NCBI GenBank assembly: GCA_018713005.1
Contig: DVFX01000016.1
Location: 1 to 29,429 of the forward strand
Direction: 5' to 3'
Length of the DNA: 29,429 bases
Source of the DNA: Scatomorpha gallistercoris
Lineage (GTDB): Bacteria; Bacillota; Clostridia; Oscillospirales; Oscillospiraceae
Part shown: positions 14,667-22,848 of the stretch, piece after piece
Layout: each line of letters opens with the position of its first letter
Position numbering within the stretch: the stretch's first letter is position 1
Program-made: the position numbers and the translations under genes
The notes under the pieces: generated by a model
Told to the model about the DNA's origin: nothing
Databases searched by the model: none
What the model saw: only the letters and a program-made list of their open reading frames with translations

Positions 14667-14876
14667 TTATATGGCGGCAAGCGCGTCCTTTATCTTCTGC
14701 TTCTCCTCGGCGGAGACCTTGCTGTCCGGGACCATCTTGAACACGGCCTCGATGGTCTTGCCCTTCACCAGCTTGACCATGGGGCTCTTCAAGATATTCG
14801 GGTTGATGGCGTTGAGTGTGTCGCAGGCCTTAGGATTGGCGAGCAGTTCCTTGACTGTGACCTTGCTGATATCCAT
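14667..14876 (-). CDS. Small helical protein, 69 residues, function unknown
   Basis: A real small gene. It has the ribosome site AAGGGAG 8 nt before its ATG, a promoter with perfect 17-nt spacing upstream, and an ideal terminator 4 nt past its stop. The protein is charged and probably all-helical: MDISKVTVKELLANPKACDT at the start, a central NILKSPMVKLVKGKTIEAVF segment and an AEEKQKIKDALAAI helix at the end, with no signal peptide or membrane span. The pattern (xxTVxELLANPKA ... SPMVxxVKGxTIE ... LxxxxxI) reminds me of a small domain found alone or at protein ends in Clostridia, but I cannot name it. It is divergent from addB and convergent with patB, so neighbours give no role. Confidence 0.8.
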   Translation of the reverse strand: MDISKVTVKELLANPKACDTLNAINPNILKSPMVKLVKGKTIEAVFKMVPDSKVSAEEKQKIKDALAAI

Positions 14877-14930
14877 GTTGAGTCTCCCTTCATTTTCACG
14901 CCCGGCTTGCGCCGCGGCTAAGTTGTTAAC

Positions 14931-14959
14931 ATTCTAACACATATCCGTCGCCTTTTCAA
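14931..14959 (-). promoter_or_regulatory. Promoter of the 69-residue small protein
   Basis: On the minus strand, TTGAAA (14959-14954) is followed by 17 nt and TAGAAT (14936-14931). The leader to the ATG at 14876 is about 50 nt. It lies back to back with the addB promoter, whose -35 box starts only 7 nt away. Confidence 0.7.
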
Positions 14960-14965
14960 TAGGAT

Positions 14966-15050
14966 TTGACGGTAAATACGCCGTTTGATATAATTCAAAT
15001 TGTTGAATTTTTCTGAAATGATTGCGCATTTACCCCCTCGAGGGTATGAT
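14966..15050 (+). promoter_or_regulatory. Tandem promoters of addB-addA
   Basis: The first promoter is TTGACG (14966-14971), 17 nt, TATAAT (14989-14994). The second is TTGCGC (15022-15027), 17 nt, TATGAT (15045-15050), and its spacer contains the palindrome CCCTCGAGGG (15035-15044). Between them is an inverted repeat AATTCAA (14992-14998) / TTGAATT (15003-15009) with a 4-nt loop, overlapping the first -10. The first promoter is the stronger match. No LexA-type GAAC-N4-GTTC box is seen. Confidence 0.6.
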
Positions 15051-15101
15051 GTAATTGTGCGCCGCAGCTTGCGGCCCTATAAACATATTCGCAGGTGAGC
15101 C

Positions 15102-18100
15102 ATGCTTAGAATCATAACCGGCCGCGCGGGCGCCGGAAAGACCGCGAAAATAATGGAGGAGATACGCTCCTGCGCGGAGCAGGGTCTCGGCGGGAGGATA
15201 CTGCTCGTCCCCGAGCAGTACAGCCACGAGGCCGAGCGCGAGCTCGCCCGGGTCGTGGGTCCTCGTCTTGCCCTGTATGCAGAGGTGCTGTCGTTCACCG
15301 GCATAGCACGCCGCGTTGACGCTCAGCTCGGCCCCGGAGCGCGCACCGCTCTGTCCAAGGGCGCAAGGCTGCTGTGCATGTCGCTGGCGCTCGACGGCGT
15401 GTACACCCGCCTGCGCTTCTACGCCCGCGCGCGGCGCTCGCCGGAGCTCCAGCTGAAGCTGCTCGAGGCCATAGACGAGCTCTCCGCCGCCGAGCTGGAC
15501 GGGGAGGCTCTCGAGGACGCAGCCGGCAAGCTGCCCGCATCGCTGGGCGGCAAACTGCGGGATCTGGCGCTCATCATGGAGGCGTACTCCGCCGCCGTCG
15601 GCAGTGAGCGCACGGACTCCGCCGACCGCCTCAGCCTGCTGGCCAGGCGCCTGCCGCAGAGCGACATAGCGCGCGGCGGCGCGGTGTACATAGACGGCTT
15701 CACAGACTTCACCGCCCAGGAAAAACGCATCGTTTTCGAGCTCATGCGCCGGGCCGACGTGACGGTCTGCCTGACGCTCGACAGTGTGGAGTACGGCAGC
15801 GAGCTCTTCGACATCACTCGTTCCACCGCCCGCGCCCTGCTGCGCTTCGCCCACGAGGAGGGGATACCCTCGCGCGTCGAGGAACTTGAAGCGCCGCTGA
15901 GCTCACCCATGGACGTCCTGGCCGAAAACCTGCTCGCCTACCCCGCCCGCAGCTTCGACGCAGGCGGCAGGATAAGCCTGCACCGCGCCTCCACGCTCTC
16001 CGAGGAGTGCGAGTTTGCCGCCGCCGAGGCCCTCCGCCTCGCCCGCTCCGGCTGCCGCTGGCGTGATATAGCCGTGGCCGTGCGCGGCTTTGAGGATTAC
16101 CGCCCCTCGCTCAGCGCGGCCTTTGAGCGCTTCGGCGTGCCGCTCTTCACGGCCAGGCAGGTTGACATAACTCAAAAGCCCCTGCCCACGCTCATATCTT
16201 CCGCATATGAGATTGTCTCCGGCGGCTGGGAGGCCTCGGACGTGTTCGCCTATCTGCGCAGCGGCCTGGCCGGCCTGACAAGCGGGGAGTGCGACGAGCT
16301 CGAGAACTACTGCTTCACCTGGAGCATAGACGCCGGGCGCTGGCACTCCGAGCGCGGCTGGGGCATGCACCCGGACGGCTACCGCAGCGAATTTGACGAC
16401 GCGGCCCGCGCCAGGCTTGAGCGCGTCAACGAGCTGCGCCGCCGCGCCTCGGAGCCGCTGCTGGCCTTTGAGCGCGAGAGCGCTGCGGCGCACACCGCGC
16501 GCGAGCACTGCCGCGCGCTCGCCGCCCTGTTTGAGCGTCTGGAGCTCGCCCGCCGCCTGGCGGAGCGAGCAGACGGGCTGGAGCGCTCCGGCCGCCGCCA
16601 GGCCGCCGCCGAATACGCCCGCATCTGGGACGCCGCCGTCGACGCGCTCGAGCAGTGCTCCGCCGTGCTCGGCGATATGGATATGGACACGCAGACTTTC
16701 GGACGCAGCTACCTGCTCACACTCTCGCAGTACAACGTGGGCGTCATACCCGTGTCGCTCGACATGGTCACCGCGGGCGACATGGACCGCATGCGCCGCC
16801 GCCACATAAAGCACCTCATAATCCTCGGCGCGTCGGACGACCGCCTGCCCGCGCCCGAGGGCGAGCACGGGGTGTTCACCTCCGACGAGCGCCGCACGCT
16901 CTCCGAGGCGGGCCTTTCACTGGATGCGGGCGAGGCCGAGCTCTGGCGCGAGTACACGCTAATCTACAACACGGTATCCCTGCCCTCCGAAACGCTGAGC
17001 ATTTGCGCCCCCGCCTGGGGCTCCGACGGGCAGGAGCTGGAGCCGAGCTTCCTCATCTATCGCGCGAAGGGGCTCTTCAATCTGGAGATTGAGGGCGTAT
17101 CTCGCGGCGGCACGCTGCTCGAGAGCGAGAACACCGCCCTCACCCTGGCCGCCTCCACTGTAAGCGGCGGCACGGGCGAAGCAGAGCGCGCCGCGCGCGC
17201 GTACTTTGAGCGCCATGACGCCCGGCGGCTCAAGCGTGTAGAGGATGCGGCCGCAGTCACGCGCGGACGGCTCTCGCGTGAGAGGGCGCTTGAGCTCTAC
17301 GGCAAGGATTTGCGTCTGGCCGCTTCCCGCGTCGAGCGCTTTGCAAGCTGCCGCTTCTCGTACTTCATGACCTACGGCCTGAAGGCGAAGCCGCGCGTCC
17401 GCGCCCAGTTCAAGGCCCCGGAGGCCGGTTCCTTCGTGCACTATGTGCTGCAGCATGTCGCCGCCTCCGCCCCGGCGGGCGGCCTGGCCGAGATGGACGA
17501 CGCCGCTCTCGCCGCTTCTGCGCGCGAGTTTGCCGCGCGCTATTTAGACGAGGAGCTGGGCGGGCGCGAGGGCAAGAGCGCCCGCTTCGTGTACCTCTAC
17601 GAGCGCCTTGCGCAGAGCGTGGAGCGCATAGTCCTCGACATGGCCGAGGAATTGCGCTGTTCCGATTTCCAGCCGCTTGAGTTTGAGCTGGATTTGGGCC
17701 GTGCAGCGCCCGGAGCCGCGCTGAGCCTCGACGGCGGGGGCAGCGTCCGTGCTGCCGGTATCGCCGACCGGGTCGACGGCTGGGTCCATGACGGCCGGCT
17801 CTATCTGCGGGTTGTGGACTACAAGACCGGGCGCAAGAGTTTCTCGCTCGGCGACGTGTACTACGGCCTCGGTATGCAGATGCTGCTCTATCTCTTCACG
17901 CTCACAGGACATGACGGCGGACGCGGCGGCATGGAGCGCGTCCCCGCAGGCGTGCTGTACATCCCCGCGCGCGACCCGATAGTCAACGCGGACGCGGATA
18001 TGAGCGACGAAGAGATAGCCAAGAAACGGCGCGAGGGCCTAGTGCGCAGCGGCCTGCTGCTCGACGACGCCGAAGTGCTGCACGCCATGGAGCGCGGGGA

Positions 18101-18416
18101 TTCGCCGGTGCGTATACCCGTGAAGTGGAAGGACGGCGTGCCCACCGGCTCCGCCCTGGCCAGCGCTGAGCACCTCGGCCTGCTCGCCCGCCGTGTGGAG
18201 GACACCCTGCGCGCCATCGCCGGGGAAATACACTCTGGCAGCATACAGGCCGACCCCTGTTACAGGAGCGCGCGTGACAACGCCTGCCTCTGGTGCGATT
18301 ACGCCCACGCCTGCCGCTTCGCCGACGGAGAAAACGGCGACCGCCGCCGCTACCTGCCCTCCCTCAAGGCGGAGCGGGTGTGGGAGCTCTTGGAAGGAGA
18401 TGAAACAGATGGCTGA
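15102..18416 (+). CDS. addB: ATP-dependent helicase/nuclease subunit B
   Basis: A 1104-residue subunit of the AddAB helicase-nuclease, which resects double-strand breaks and, after Chi recognition, loads RecA. The N-terminus MLRIITGRAGAGKT gives a Walker A at residues 7-14. The central part is an inactivated helicase-like region used for Chi scanning. The C-terminal nuclease domain has VVDYKTGRKSF with its DYK active-site motif. Four cysteines frame it and fit the structural [4Fe-4S] cluster: C750 (FASCRFSY) and C1062, C1065, C1071 (ACLWCDYAHAC), with the same CxxC-x5-C spacing as B. subtilis AddB. Length is close to the B. subtilis protein. The ATG is preceded by AGGTGAG at short spacing. 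It overlaps addA by 8 nt. Confidence 0.95.
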   Translation: MLRIITGRAGAGKTAKIMEEIRSCAEQGLGGRILLVPEQYSHEAERELARVVGPRLALYAEVLSFTGIARRVDAQLGPGARTALSKGARLLCMSLALDGVYTRLRFYARARRSPELQLKLLEAIDELSAAELDGEALEDAAGKLPASLGGKLRDLALIMEAYSAAVGSERTDSADRLSLLARRLPQSDIARGGAVYIDGFTDFTAQEKRIVFELMRRADVTVCLTLDSVEYGSELFDITRSTARALLRFAHEEGIPSRVEELEAPLSSPMDVLAENLLAYPARSFDAGGRISLHRASTLSEECEFAAAEALRLARSGCRWRDIAVAVRGFEDYRPSLSAAFERFGVPLFTARQVDITQKPLPTLISSAYEIVSGGWEASDVFAYLRSGLAGLTSGECDELENYCFTWSIDAGRWHSERGWGMHPDGYRSEFDDAARARLERVNELRRRASEPLLAFERESAAAHTAREHCRALAALFERLELARRLAERADGLERSGRRQAAAEYARIWDAAVDALEQCSAVLGDMDMDTQTFGRSYLLTLSQYNVGVIPVSLDMVTAGDMDRMRRRHIKHLIILGASDDRLPAPEGEHGVFTSDERRTLSEAGLSLDAGEAELWREYTLIYNTVSLPSETLSICAPAWGSDGQELEPSFLIYRAKGLFNLEIEGVSRGGTLLESENTALTLAASTVSGGTGEAERAARAYFERHDARRLKRVEDAAAVTRGRLSRERALELYGKDLRLAASRVERFASCRFSYFMTYGLKAKPRVRAQFKAPEAGSFVHYVLQHVAASAPAGGLAEMDDAALAASAREFAARYLDEELGGREGKSARFVYLYERLAQSVERIVLDMAEELRCSDFQPLEFELDLGRAAPGAALSLDGGGSVRAAGIADRVDGWVHDGRLYLRVVDYKTGRKSFSLGDVYYGLGMQMLLYLFTLTGHDGGRGGMERVPAGVLYIPARDPIVNADADMSDEEIAKKRREGLVRSGLLLDDAEVLHAMERGDSPVRIPVKWKDGVPTGSALASAEHLGLLARRVEDTLRAIAGEIHSGSIQADPCYRSARDNACLWCDYAHACRFADGENGDRRRYLPSLKAERVWELLEGDETDG

Positions 18417-21400
18417 GTTCAAACCGACGCCGGGCCAGGCCCTGGCCATATCCGACAGGGGCGGGGAAATACTCGTCTCCGCCGCCGCGGGCAGCGGCAA
18501 GACCCGGGTGCTGATAGAGCGCCTTATGGGCTGCATACTGGACGCGGAGCACCCCGCCGACGTGGACAGCTTCCTCATCATCACCTTCACCCGCGCCGCC
18601 GCCGAGCAGCTGCGCGGCAAGATTGGCGAACACCTCTCCGAGCTGGCCGCCGGGGCCGAGGGCGAAACCGCCGCGCGCCTTCGCAGGCAGCGCGCGCTGC
18701 TGCGCCGCGCGCAAATCTGCACCATCGACAGCTTCTGCGTCTCGCTTCTGCGCGAGAACGCCGCCCTGCTGGGCCTTGACCCAGGTTTCGGCCTGGCCGA
18801 CGAGCAGCGCGCGGCGCAGCTGAAGTCCGCCGCGCTCGAGGCAGTGCTCGAGGAGGCCTACGAGCGCGCGGAGCCGGGCTTCATCGCCCTGGCGGACAGC
18901 GTCGGCGCAGGCCGTGACGACTCCCGCCTGGAAAGGCTCGTGCTCTCGCTGCACACGAAGCTGCTCTCGCACGCCCGGCCCAAGCAGTGGGCCGAGGGAC
19001 AAAAGCACGCCTTCGGGGCGCTGCCCGCAGACGCCGCCGAGACCGTCTGGGGACGAGAGCTGGTAGACGGCGCGGCGGGCGAGCTCAGGTACTGGCGCGG
19101 CGTCATGCGCTCGCTGCTGGATGAAGTCTCGTCCAGCCCCGCCGCAGAGAAGGCCTACGGCGCTTCGCTCTGGGACACCGTGTCCTCGCTGGACGCGGCT
19201 CTTGAGGCCGCCGAGCGCGGCTGGGACGCCCTGCGCGCGGCCTTCCCGATAAACTTCCCGCGTCTGAAGGCGCTGAAGGGCGAGGACGAGCTCAAGGAGC
19301 TGGTCAAGGCCCGGCGCGACGCCTGCAAAAAGGCGGCCGCAAAGCTGCAGCGAGACTTCTCCGCTGAGAGCAGCGAGCTGCTTCGGGATCTCGCCGCCTC
19401 ATCCGGGGCAATGGCCGCGCTGCTGGATCTCGCCCTTGCCTTCGACGAAGAGTACATAAGGCGCAAGCGCCGCCGCTCCCTCATAGACTTCTCCGACGCG
19501 GAGCACCTGGCGGCGGAGCTGCTGTGCGACGAGCGCGGAGAGCCGAGCGACTTTGCGCTCGAGCTCTCCAGACGCTTCACCGAGGTCATGGTCGACGAGT
19601 ACCAGGACGTGTCGCGCGTGCAGGAGGAGATAGTCCGCGCCGTGTCCCTCGGCGGGCGCAGGCTCTTCATGGTCGGCGACGTCAAGCAGAGCATATACCG
19701 CTTCCGCCTGGCCGACCCCACCATCTTCCTCGAAAAATACGAGCGCTTTGCCGACGCCCCCGCCCCCGAGGGCGAGCCGCGCCGCGTCTTTCTGCGCGAG
19801 AGCTTCCGCTCCCGGCCTGAGGTCGTCGCGGCGGTTAACAGCGTGTTTACCTGCCTGATGAGCCGCGGTCTGGGCGAGCTCGACTACGACGAAAATGCCC
19901 GGCTCATCGCCGCCCTGCCCTACACCGGCTCCGTACCCGTACCCGAGCTCGTCGCCCTCACCTCTCCCGGAGCCGAGGAGGACGCGGAGCGCCCCGACAA
20001 AGTCGCCGCCGAGGCCAGATACGCCGCGTCGCGCATGCGCGCCCTGGTCGAGTCCGGGACCATGCTCACCTCGCCCGGCGGGGAGCGCCCGATGAACTAC
20101 GGCGACATCGCCGTGCTGCTGCGCTCTGCGAATGTGACAGGCGGCATCTGGCGGCGCGAGCTGGCCGGGATGGGCATACCGGTGGAGTCGGGACAGTCCG
20201 GCGGCTTCTTTGAGTCACCGGAGATTGAGGTCATGCTCTCGCTGCTCTCGCTAATAGACAACCCGCGTCAGGACGTGCAGCTGGTGAGCGTGCTGCGCTC
20301 GGCCCTCTTCGGCTTTGCGCCCGACGAGCTGACGGCCATACGCCTCGCCCTGCCGGACGGCGAGCTCTGGGACGCGCTGAACGCCCGCGCCGAAGCCGAC
20401 GAAAAGTGCCGCAGCTTCGCAGAGCTCATAGCCTCACTGCGGGACTTCGCCCTGGAGAGCGAGCTGACCGAGCTCATCGCCGAGATATACCGCCGCCTGG
20501 ACTGCTGCGCAGTCTGCGCCGCGCTCAGCGACGGCCAGGCCAAGTACGAACGGCTGCAGCGGCTCTTCGAGCTCGCGCACGAGTTTGAAAGCGGCGCGTG
20601 GCGCGGCCTGAGGCGCTTCAACGAGTGGGTCGCGCAGATGCGTGAGAACGGGCGCGAGCCTGCGATGCCCGCCGGCGAGAGCACCGGCCGGGTGCGCATA
20701 ATGAGCATACACCAGTCGAAGGGGCTCGAGTTCCCCGTGGTGTTCATAGGAGACACGGCCCGCCGGTTCAACGAGGCCGATTTGCAGCCCGCCGTGCTCG
20801 TACACCCCGAGCTCGGCCTGGGGCCGAAGGTGACCGACGCCGCGCGCGGCATAGAATATCCCACGCTGGCCCGCCGCGCCGTGGCCCACAGGCTGCGCCG
20901 TGAGCAGCTCAGCGAGGAGCTCAGGCTGCTTTACGTCGCCATGACAAGGGCTCGCGAGCGGCTCATCATGCTCTGCTCCCTGCCCGACCCCGAAAAGACG
21001 GCGGCCAGGCTCTCGCCCTGTGCGGAAAGCCCGATGAACGCCGAGGCCCTGGCCGGCATGCGCAGCTTCGCCGAGTGGCTTATCACCGCCGCCCTGGCGG
21101 ATTGCGGGCGCAGCATGAGCTTCATCGCCGCTCCGGAGCAGGCTGAAGCCGTTCCCGGGAAGGGGACGCGCTCATCCGTCAAGCCCGACGGAGACGAGGC
21201 GCCGCCGCCCGAGCTGGAGGCAAAATTCTCCTGGCGCTATCCGCACCCCGAGGCCGTCTCCCTTCCAAGCAAGGTCACGGCGACGGAGCTCAAGAGCCTG
21301 CCGGAGCCCGACCCGGAGAGCGCCGAGCTGATAGAGCGCGCCGTCCGTCCCTTCCGCATGCCCGATCTGGCCGGGGACGAGCGCTCGCTCACCGCCGCAG

Positions 21401-21903
21401 AACGCGGCACCGCCACCCACCTCGCGCTCAGGTACATAGACCTCGCGCAGATACGCACGGAGCAGGACGCGCGCGAGGCCGTAAACGCCCTCGTGCTCAC
21501 GGGGCGGCTGTCGCAGCGGGAAGCCGGGGCCGTAAACCCGCACGGCATCTACGCCCTCGCTTCAAGCGAGCTGGGGCGGCGCATAGTCGGCGCGGAGAAG
21601 CTCTGGCGCGAGTTTTCCTTTGCGCTGCTGCGCCCGGCGGAGGAGATTTTCCACGGCGGCGGCAGCGACGAAATACTTCTCCAGGGCGTGGTGGACTGCT
21701 GCTTTGTCGAAAACGGCAAGCTCGTGATAGTCGACTACAAGACCGACCGCATCCCCGCCTCAGCGGCGGAGGAGCGCGCGGAGCGCTACCGCTCCCAGCT
21801 CGAGAGCTACGCCTGGGCGATGGAGCGCATAACCGGTCTGCCCGTTGCGGAGCGCCTGGTCTGGTTCCTCTCCCCGGGATGCCGGGCGGAGCTGCAGGCG
21901 TAA
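18409..21903 (+). CDS. addA: ATP-dependent helicase/nuclease subunit A
   Basis: A 1164-residue UvrD-like 3'-5' helicase plus RecB-type nuclease, partner of AddB. In order: Q-motif PTPGQALAI, Walker A SAAAGSGKT (residues 24-32), FTRAAAEQLRGKI (Ia), ICTIDSFCVSLLRENA (Ib), Walker B VMVDEYQDVSRVQ, GDVKQSIYRFRLADP (III), IMSIHQSKGLEFPVV (V) and LLYVAMTRARERL (VI). The C-terminal nuclease has ERGTATHLALRYI, GVVDCCF and IVDYKTDR, the DxK site being intact. I chose ATG 18409 because GGAAGGAG lies 9 nt before it; ATG 18400 is too close to that site, and the open frame further upstream (to 18193) runs inside addB. Both subunits look functional. Confidence 0.96.
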   Translation: MAEFKPTPGQALAISDRGGEILVSAAAGSGKTRVLIERLMGCILDAEHPADVDSFLIITFTRAAAEQLRGKIGEHLSELAAGAEGETAARLRRQRALLRRAQICTIDSFCVSLLRENAALLGLDPGFGLADEQRAAQLKSAALEAVLEEAYERAEPGFIALADSVGAGRDDSRLERLVLSLHTKLLSHARPKQWAEGQKHAFGALPADAAETVWGRELVDGAAGELRYWRGVMRSLLDEVSSSPAAEKAYGASLWDTVSSLDAALEAAERGWDALRAAFPINFPRLKALKGEDELKELVKARRDACKKAAAKLQRDFSAESSELLRDLAASSGAMAALLDLALAFDEEYIRRKRRRSLIDFSDAEHLAAELLCDERGEPSDFALELSRRFTEVMVDEYQDVSRVQEEIVRAVSLGGRRLFMVGDVKQSIYRFRLADPTIFLEKYERFADAPAPEGEPRRVFLRESFRSRPEVVAAVNSVFTCLMSRGLGELDYDENARLIAALPYTGSVPVPELVALTSPGAEEDAERPDKVAAEARYAASRMRALVESGTMLTSPGGERPMNYGDIAVLLRSANVTGGIWRRELAGMGIPVESGQSGGFFESPEIEVMLSLLSLIDNPRQDVQLVSVLRSALFGFAPDELTAIRLALPDGELWDALNARAEADEKCRSFAELIASLRDFALESELTELIAEIYRRLDCCAVCAALSDGQAKYERLQRLFELAHEFESGAWRGLRRFNEWVAQMRENGREPAMPAGESTGRVRIMSIHQSKGLEFPVVFIGDTARRFNEADLQPAVLVHPELGLGPKVTDAARGIEYPTLARRAVAHRLRREQLSEELRLLYVAMTRARERLIMLCSLPDPEKTAARLSPCAESPMNAEALAGMRSFAEWLITAALADCGRSMSFIAAPEQAEAVPGKGTRSSVKPDGDEAPPPELEAKFSWRYPHPEAVSLPSKVTATELKSLPEPDPESAELIERAVRPFRMPDLAGDERSLTAAERGTATHLALRYIDLAQIRTEQDAREAVNALVLTGRLSQREAGAVNPHGIYALASSELGRRIVGAEKLWREFSFALLRPAEEIFHGGGSDEILLQGVVDCCFVENGKLVIVDYKTDRIPASAAEERAERYRSQLESYAWAMERITGLPVAERLVWFLSPGCRAELQA

Positions 21904-21917
21904 TTTTCACGGTTTGG

Positions 21918-21946
21918 TTGACATGTACAACCGTCTGTAATATACT
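21918..21946 (+). promoter_or_regulatory. Promoter and likely operator of the XRE-HExxH-murI unit
   Basis: TTGACA (21918-21923), 17-nt spacer, TATACT (21941-21946). The -35 box sits inside an inverted repeat GGTTG (21916-21920) / CAACC (21928-21932) with a central ACATGT, the kind of site an XRE protein could bind to regulate itself. The leader to the ATG at 22057 is about 104 nt and has no clear gene or riboswitch; AAGGTGG is the ribosome site. Confidence 0.7.
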
Positions 21947-22056
21947 TAATAATGCAGGGCATATGGCCGAGGAAACAGCGAATTTAAATACCGCATGCAC
22001 AGAATATCAAACTTCGGCCTAATTCCCTCACAACACAACGACAAGGTGGTTTTTGT

Positions 22057-22428
22057 ATGTCCGGCAACATTGCTGAAAGGATTGACGCCCTGCTGAAAGA
22101 GCGCGGGATAACCGGCGCCAAAATGAGCACAGACCTGGGCATGAGCCGCAGCTTCATGACCGAGCTCCGCAAGGGCCGCGCCAAGGGCGTAACCGCCGAC
22201 ACTGCGGCGCGCATTGCAAAGTATCTCGGCGTATCAACCGACTATCTGCTCGGCGAGGACACCAACAGCCGCTTCAACGACCCCGTGGAGCGGGAATTGG
22301 CAGGATATCTCGAGGAGCTGCGCGCGCGTCCCGACAAGCGCATGCTCTTCTCCGTGACCAAGAACGCCACGAAGGAGCAGATAGAGGCCATAGTGCATAT
22401 GATTGAAGAGCTGCAGGCCAGCAAATGA
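22057..22428 (+). CDS. XRE/Cro-CI-family transcriptional regulator
   Basis: A 123-residue DNA-binding protein. Residues 1 to about 68 form an HTH_3 domain: IAERIDALLKERGIT, then AKMSTDLGMSRSFMTELRKG as the helix-turn-helix, and TAARIAKYLGVSTDYLLGED, the family's characteristic end. Residues 70-123 are a charged helical tail (ERELAGYLEELRARPDKRML, then KEQIEAIVHMIEELQASK) likely used for dimerisation. The 3' end overlaps the next gene by ATGA. The XRE plus HExxH gene pair is typical of ImmR/ImmA modules of integrative elements and prophages. Here no integrase or excisionase is near, so the pair is probably a resident regulatory module. An operator-like repeat lies on its promoter. Confidence 0.9.
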   Translation: MSGNIAERIDALLKERGITGAKMSTDLGMSRSFMTELRKGRAKGVTADTAARIAKYLGVSTDYLLGEDTNSRFNDPVERELAGYLEELRARPDKRMLFSVTKNATKEQIEAIVHMIEELQASK

Positions 22429-22823
22429 AGCTCATAGAAGGCGTCGACTATTGGGTGAGGCAGGTGGAGTTCCCCAACATGGGCTCTCCGAGCGTCGTTG
22501 CCTCCAACGGCGACGGCACCTTTACCATCTACCTGAACACCTGCTTCTCCCCCGAGACGCGCGCGGAGGGCCTGCGCCACGAGCTGGCACATCTGAGCGG
22601 GGACCACTTCTACCGCGACGAGCTCGAGCTTGGAGCCATCGAGGACGCCGCCGACGGGCTGCGCCGGCCTGACGCTGCGCAGCTGCCGCCGGGCTGCGTT
22701 CCGTTTTACACGGACACCGGCGACTTCCTGGCGCATTTCCTGCGCGGGGCTTCGCCTGACACCCTGCGCAGCCTGCGAGAGGCTGGCCTGCTCCCCTGCG
22801 AGGCCGGGGACGCCTCGCACTAA
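22425..22823 (+). CDS. ImmA/IrrE-like putative metallopeptidase
   Basis: A 132-residue protein with RHELAHLSGDHFYRDE; H52-E53-x2-H56 is an HExxH zinc-protease motif, and E73 (AIEDAAD) could be the third ligand as in the ImmA/IrrE (DUF955) fold. The N-terminal half (WVRQVEFPNMGSPSVVASNG, with TFTIYLNTCFSPETRAEGL) matches the usual beta-strands and helix before the motif. It is shorter than ImmA-like proteins of mobile elements. Relatives cleave their partner repressor after a signal; the partner here would be the XRE protein encoded just upstream with a 4-nt overlap. Substrate and activity are inferred only. It has no clear Shine-Dalgarno, so translation is probably coupled. murI follows after 25 nt. 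Confidence 0.75.
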   Translation: MKLIEGVDYWVRQVEFPNMGSPSVVASNGDGTFTIYLNTCFSPETRAEGLRHELAHLSGDHFYRDELELGAIEDAADGLRRPDAAQLPPGCVPFYTDTGDFLAHFLRGASPDTLRSLREAGLLPCEAGDASH

Positions 22824-22848
22824 AAGCAAATTCCCAAGGAGTGAGACA

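Noticed and set aside
18193..18408. Upstream extension of addA into addB
   Set aside because: The segment reads a shifted frame of addB; a strong ribosome site and the Q-motif N-terminus place the start at 18409.
22630..22848. Upstream extension of the murI frame
   Set aside because: It overlaps the HExxH gene in another frame; TTG at 22849 with AAGGAG upstream begins exactly at the MurI family N-terminus.
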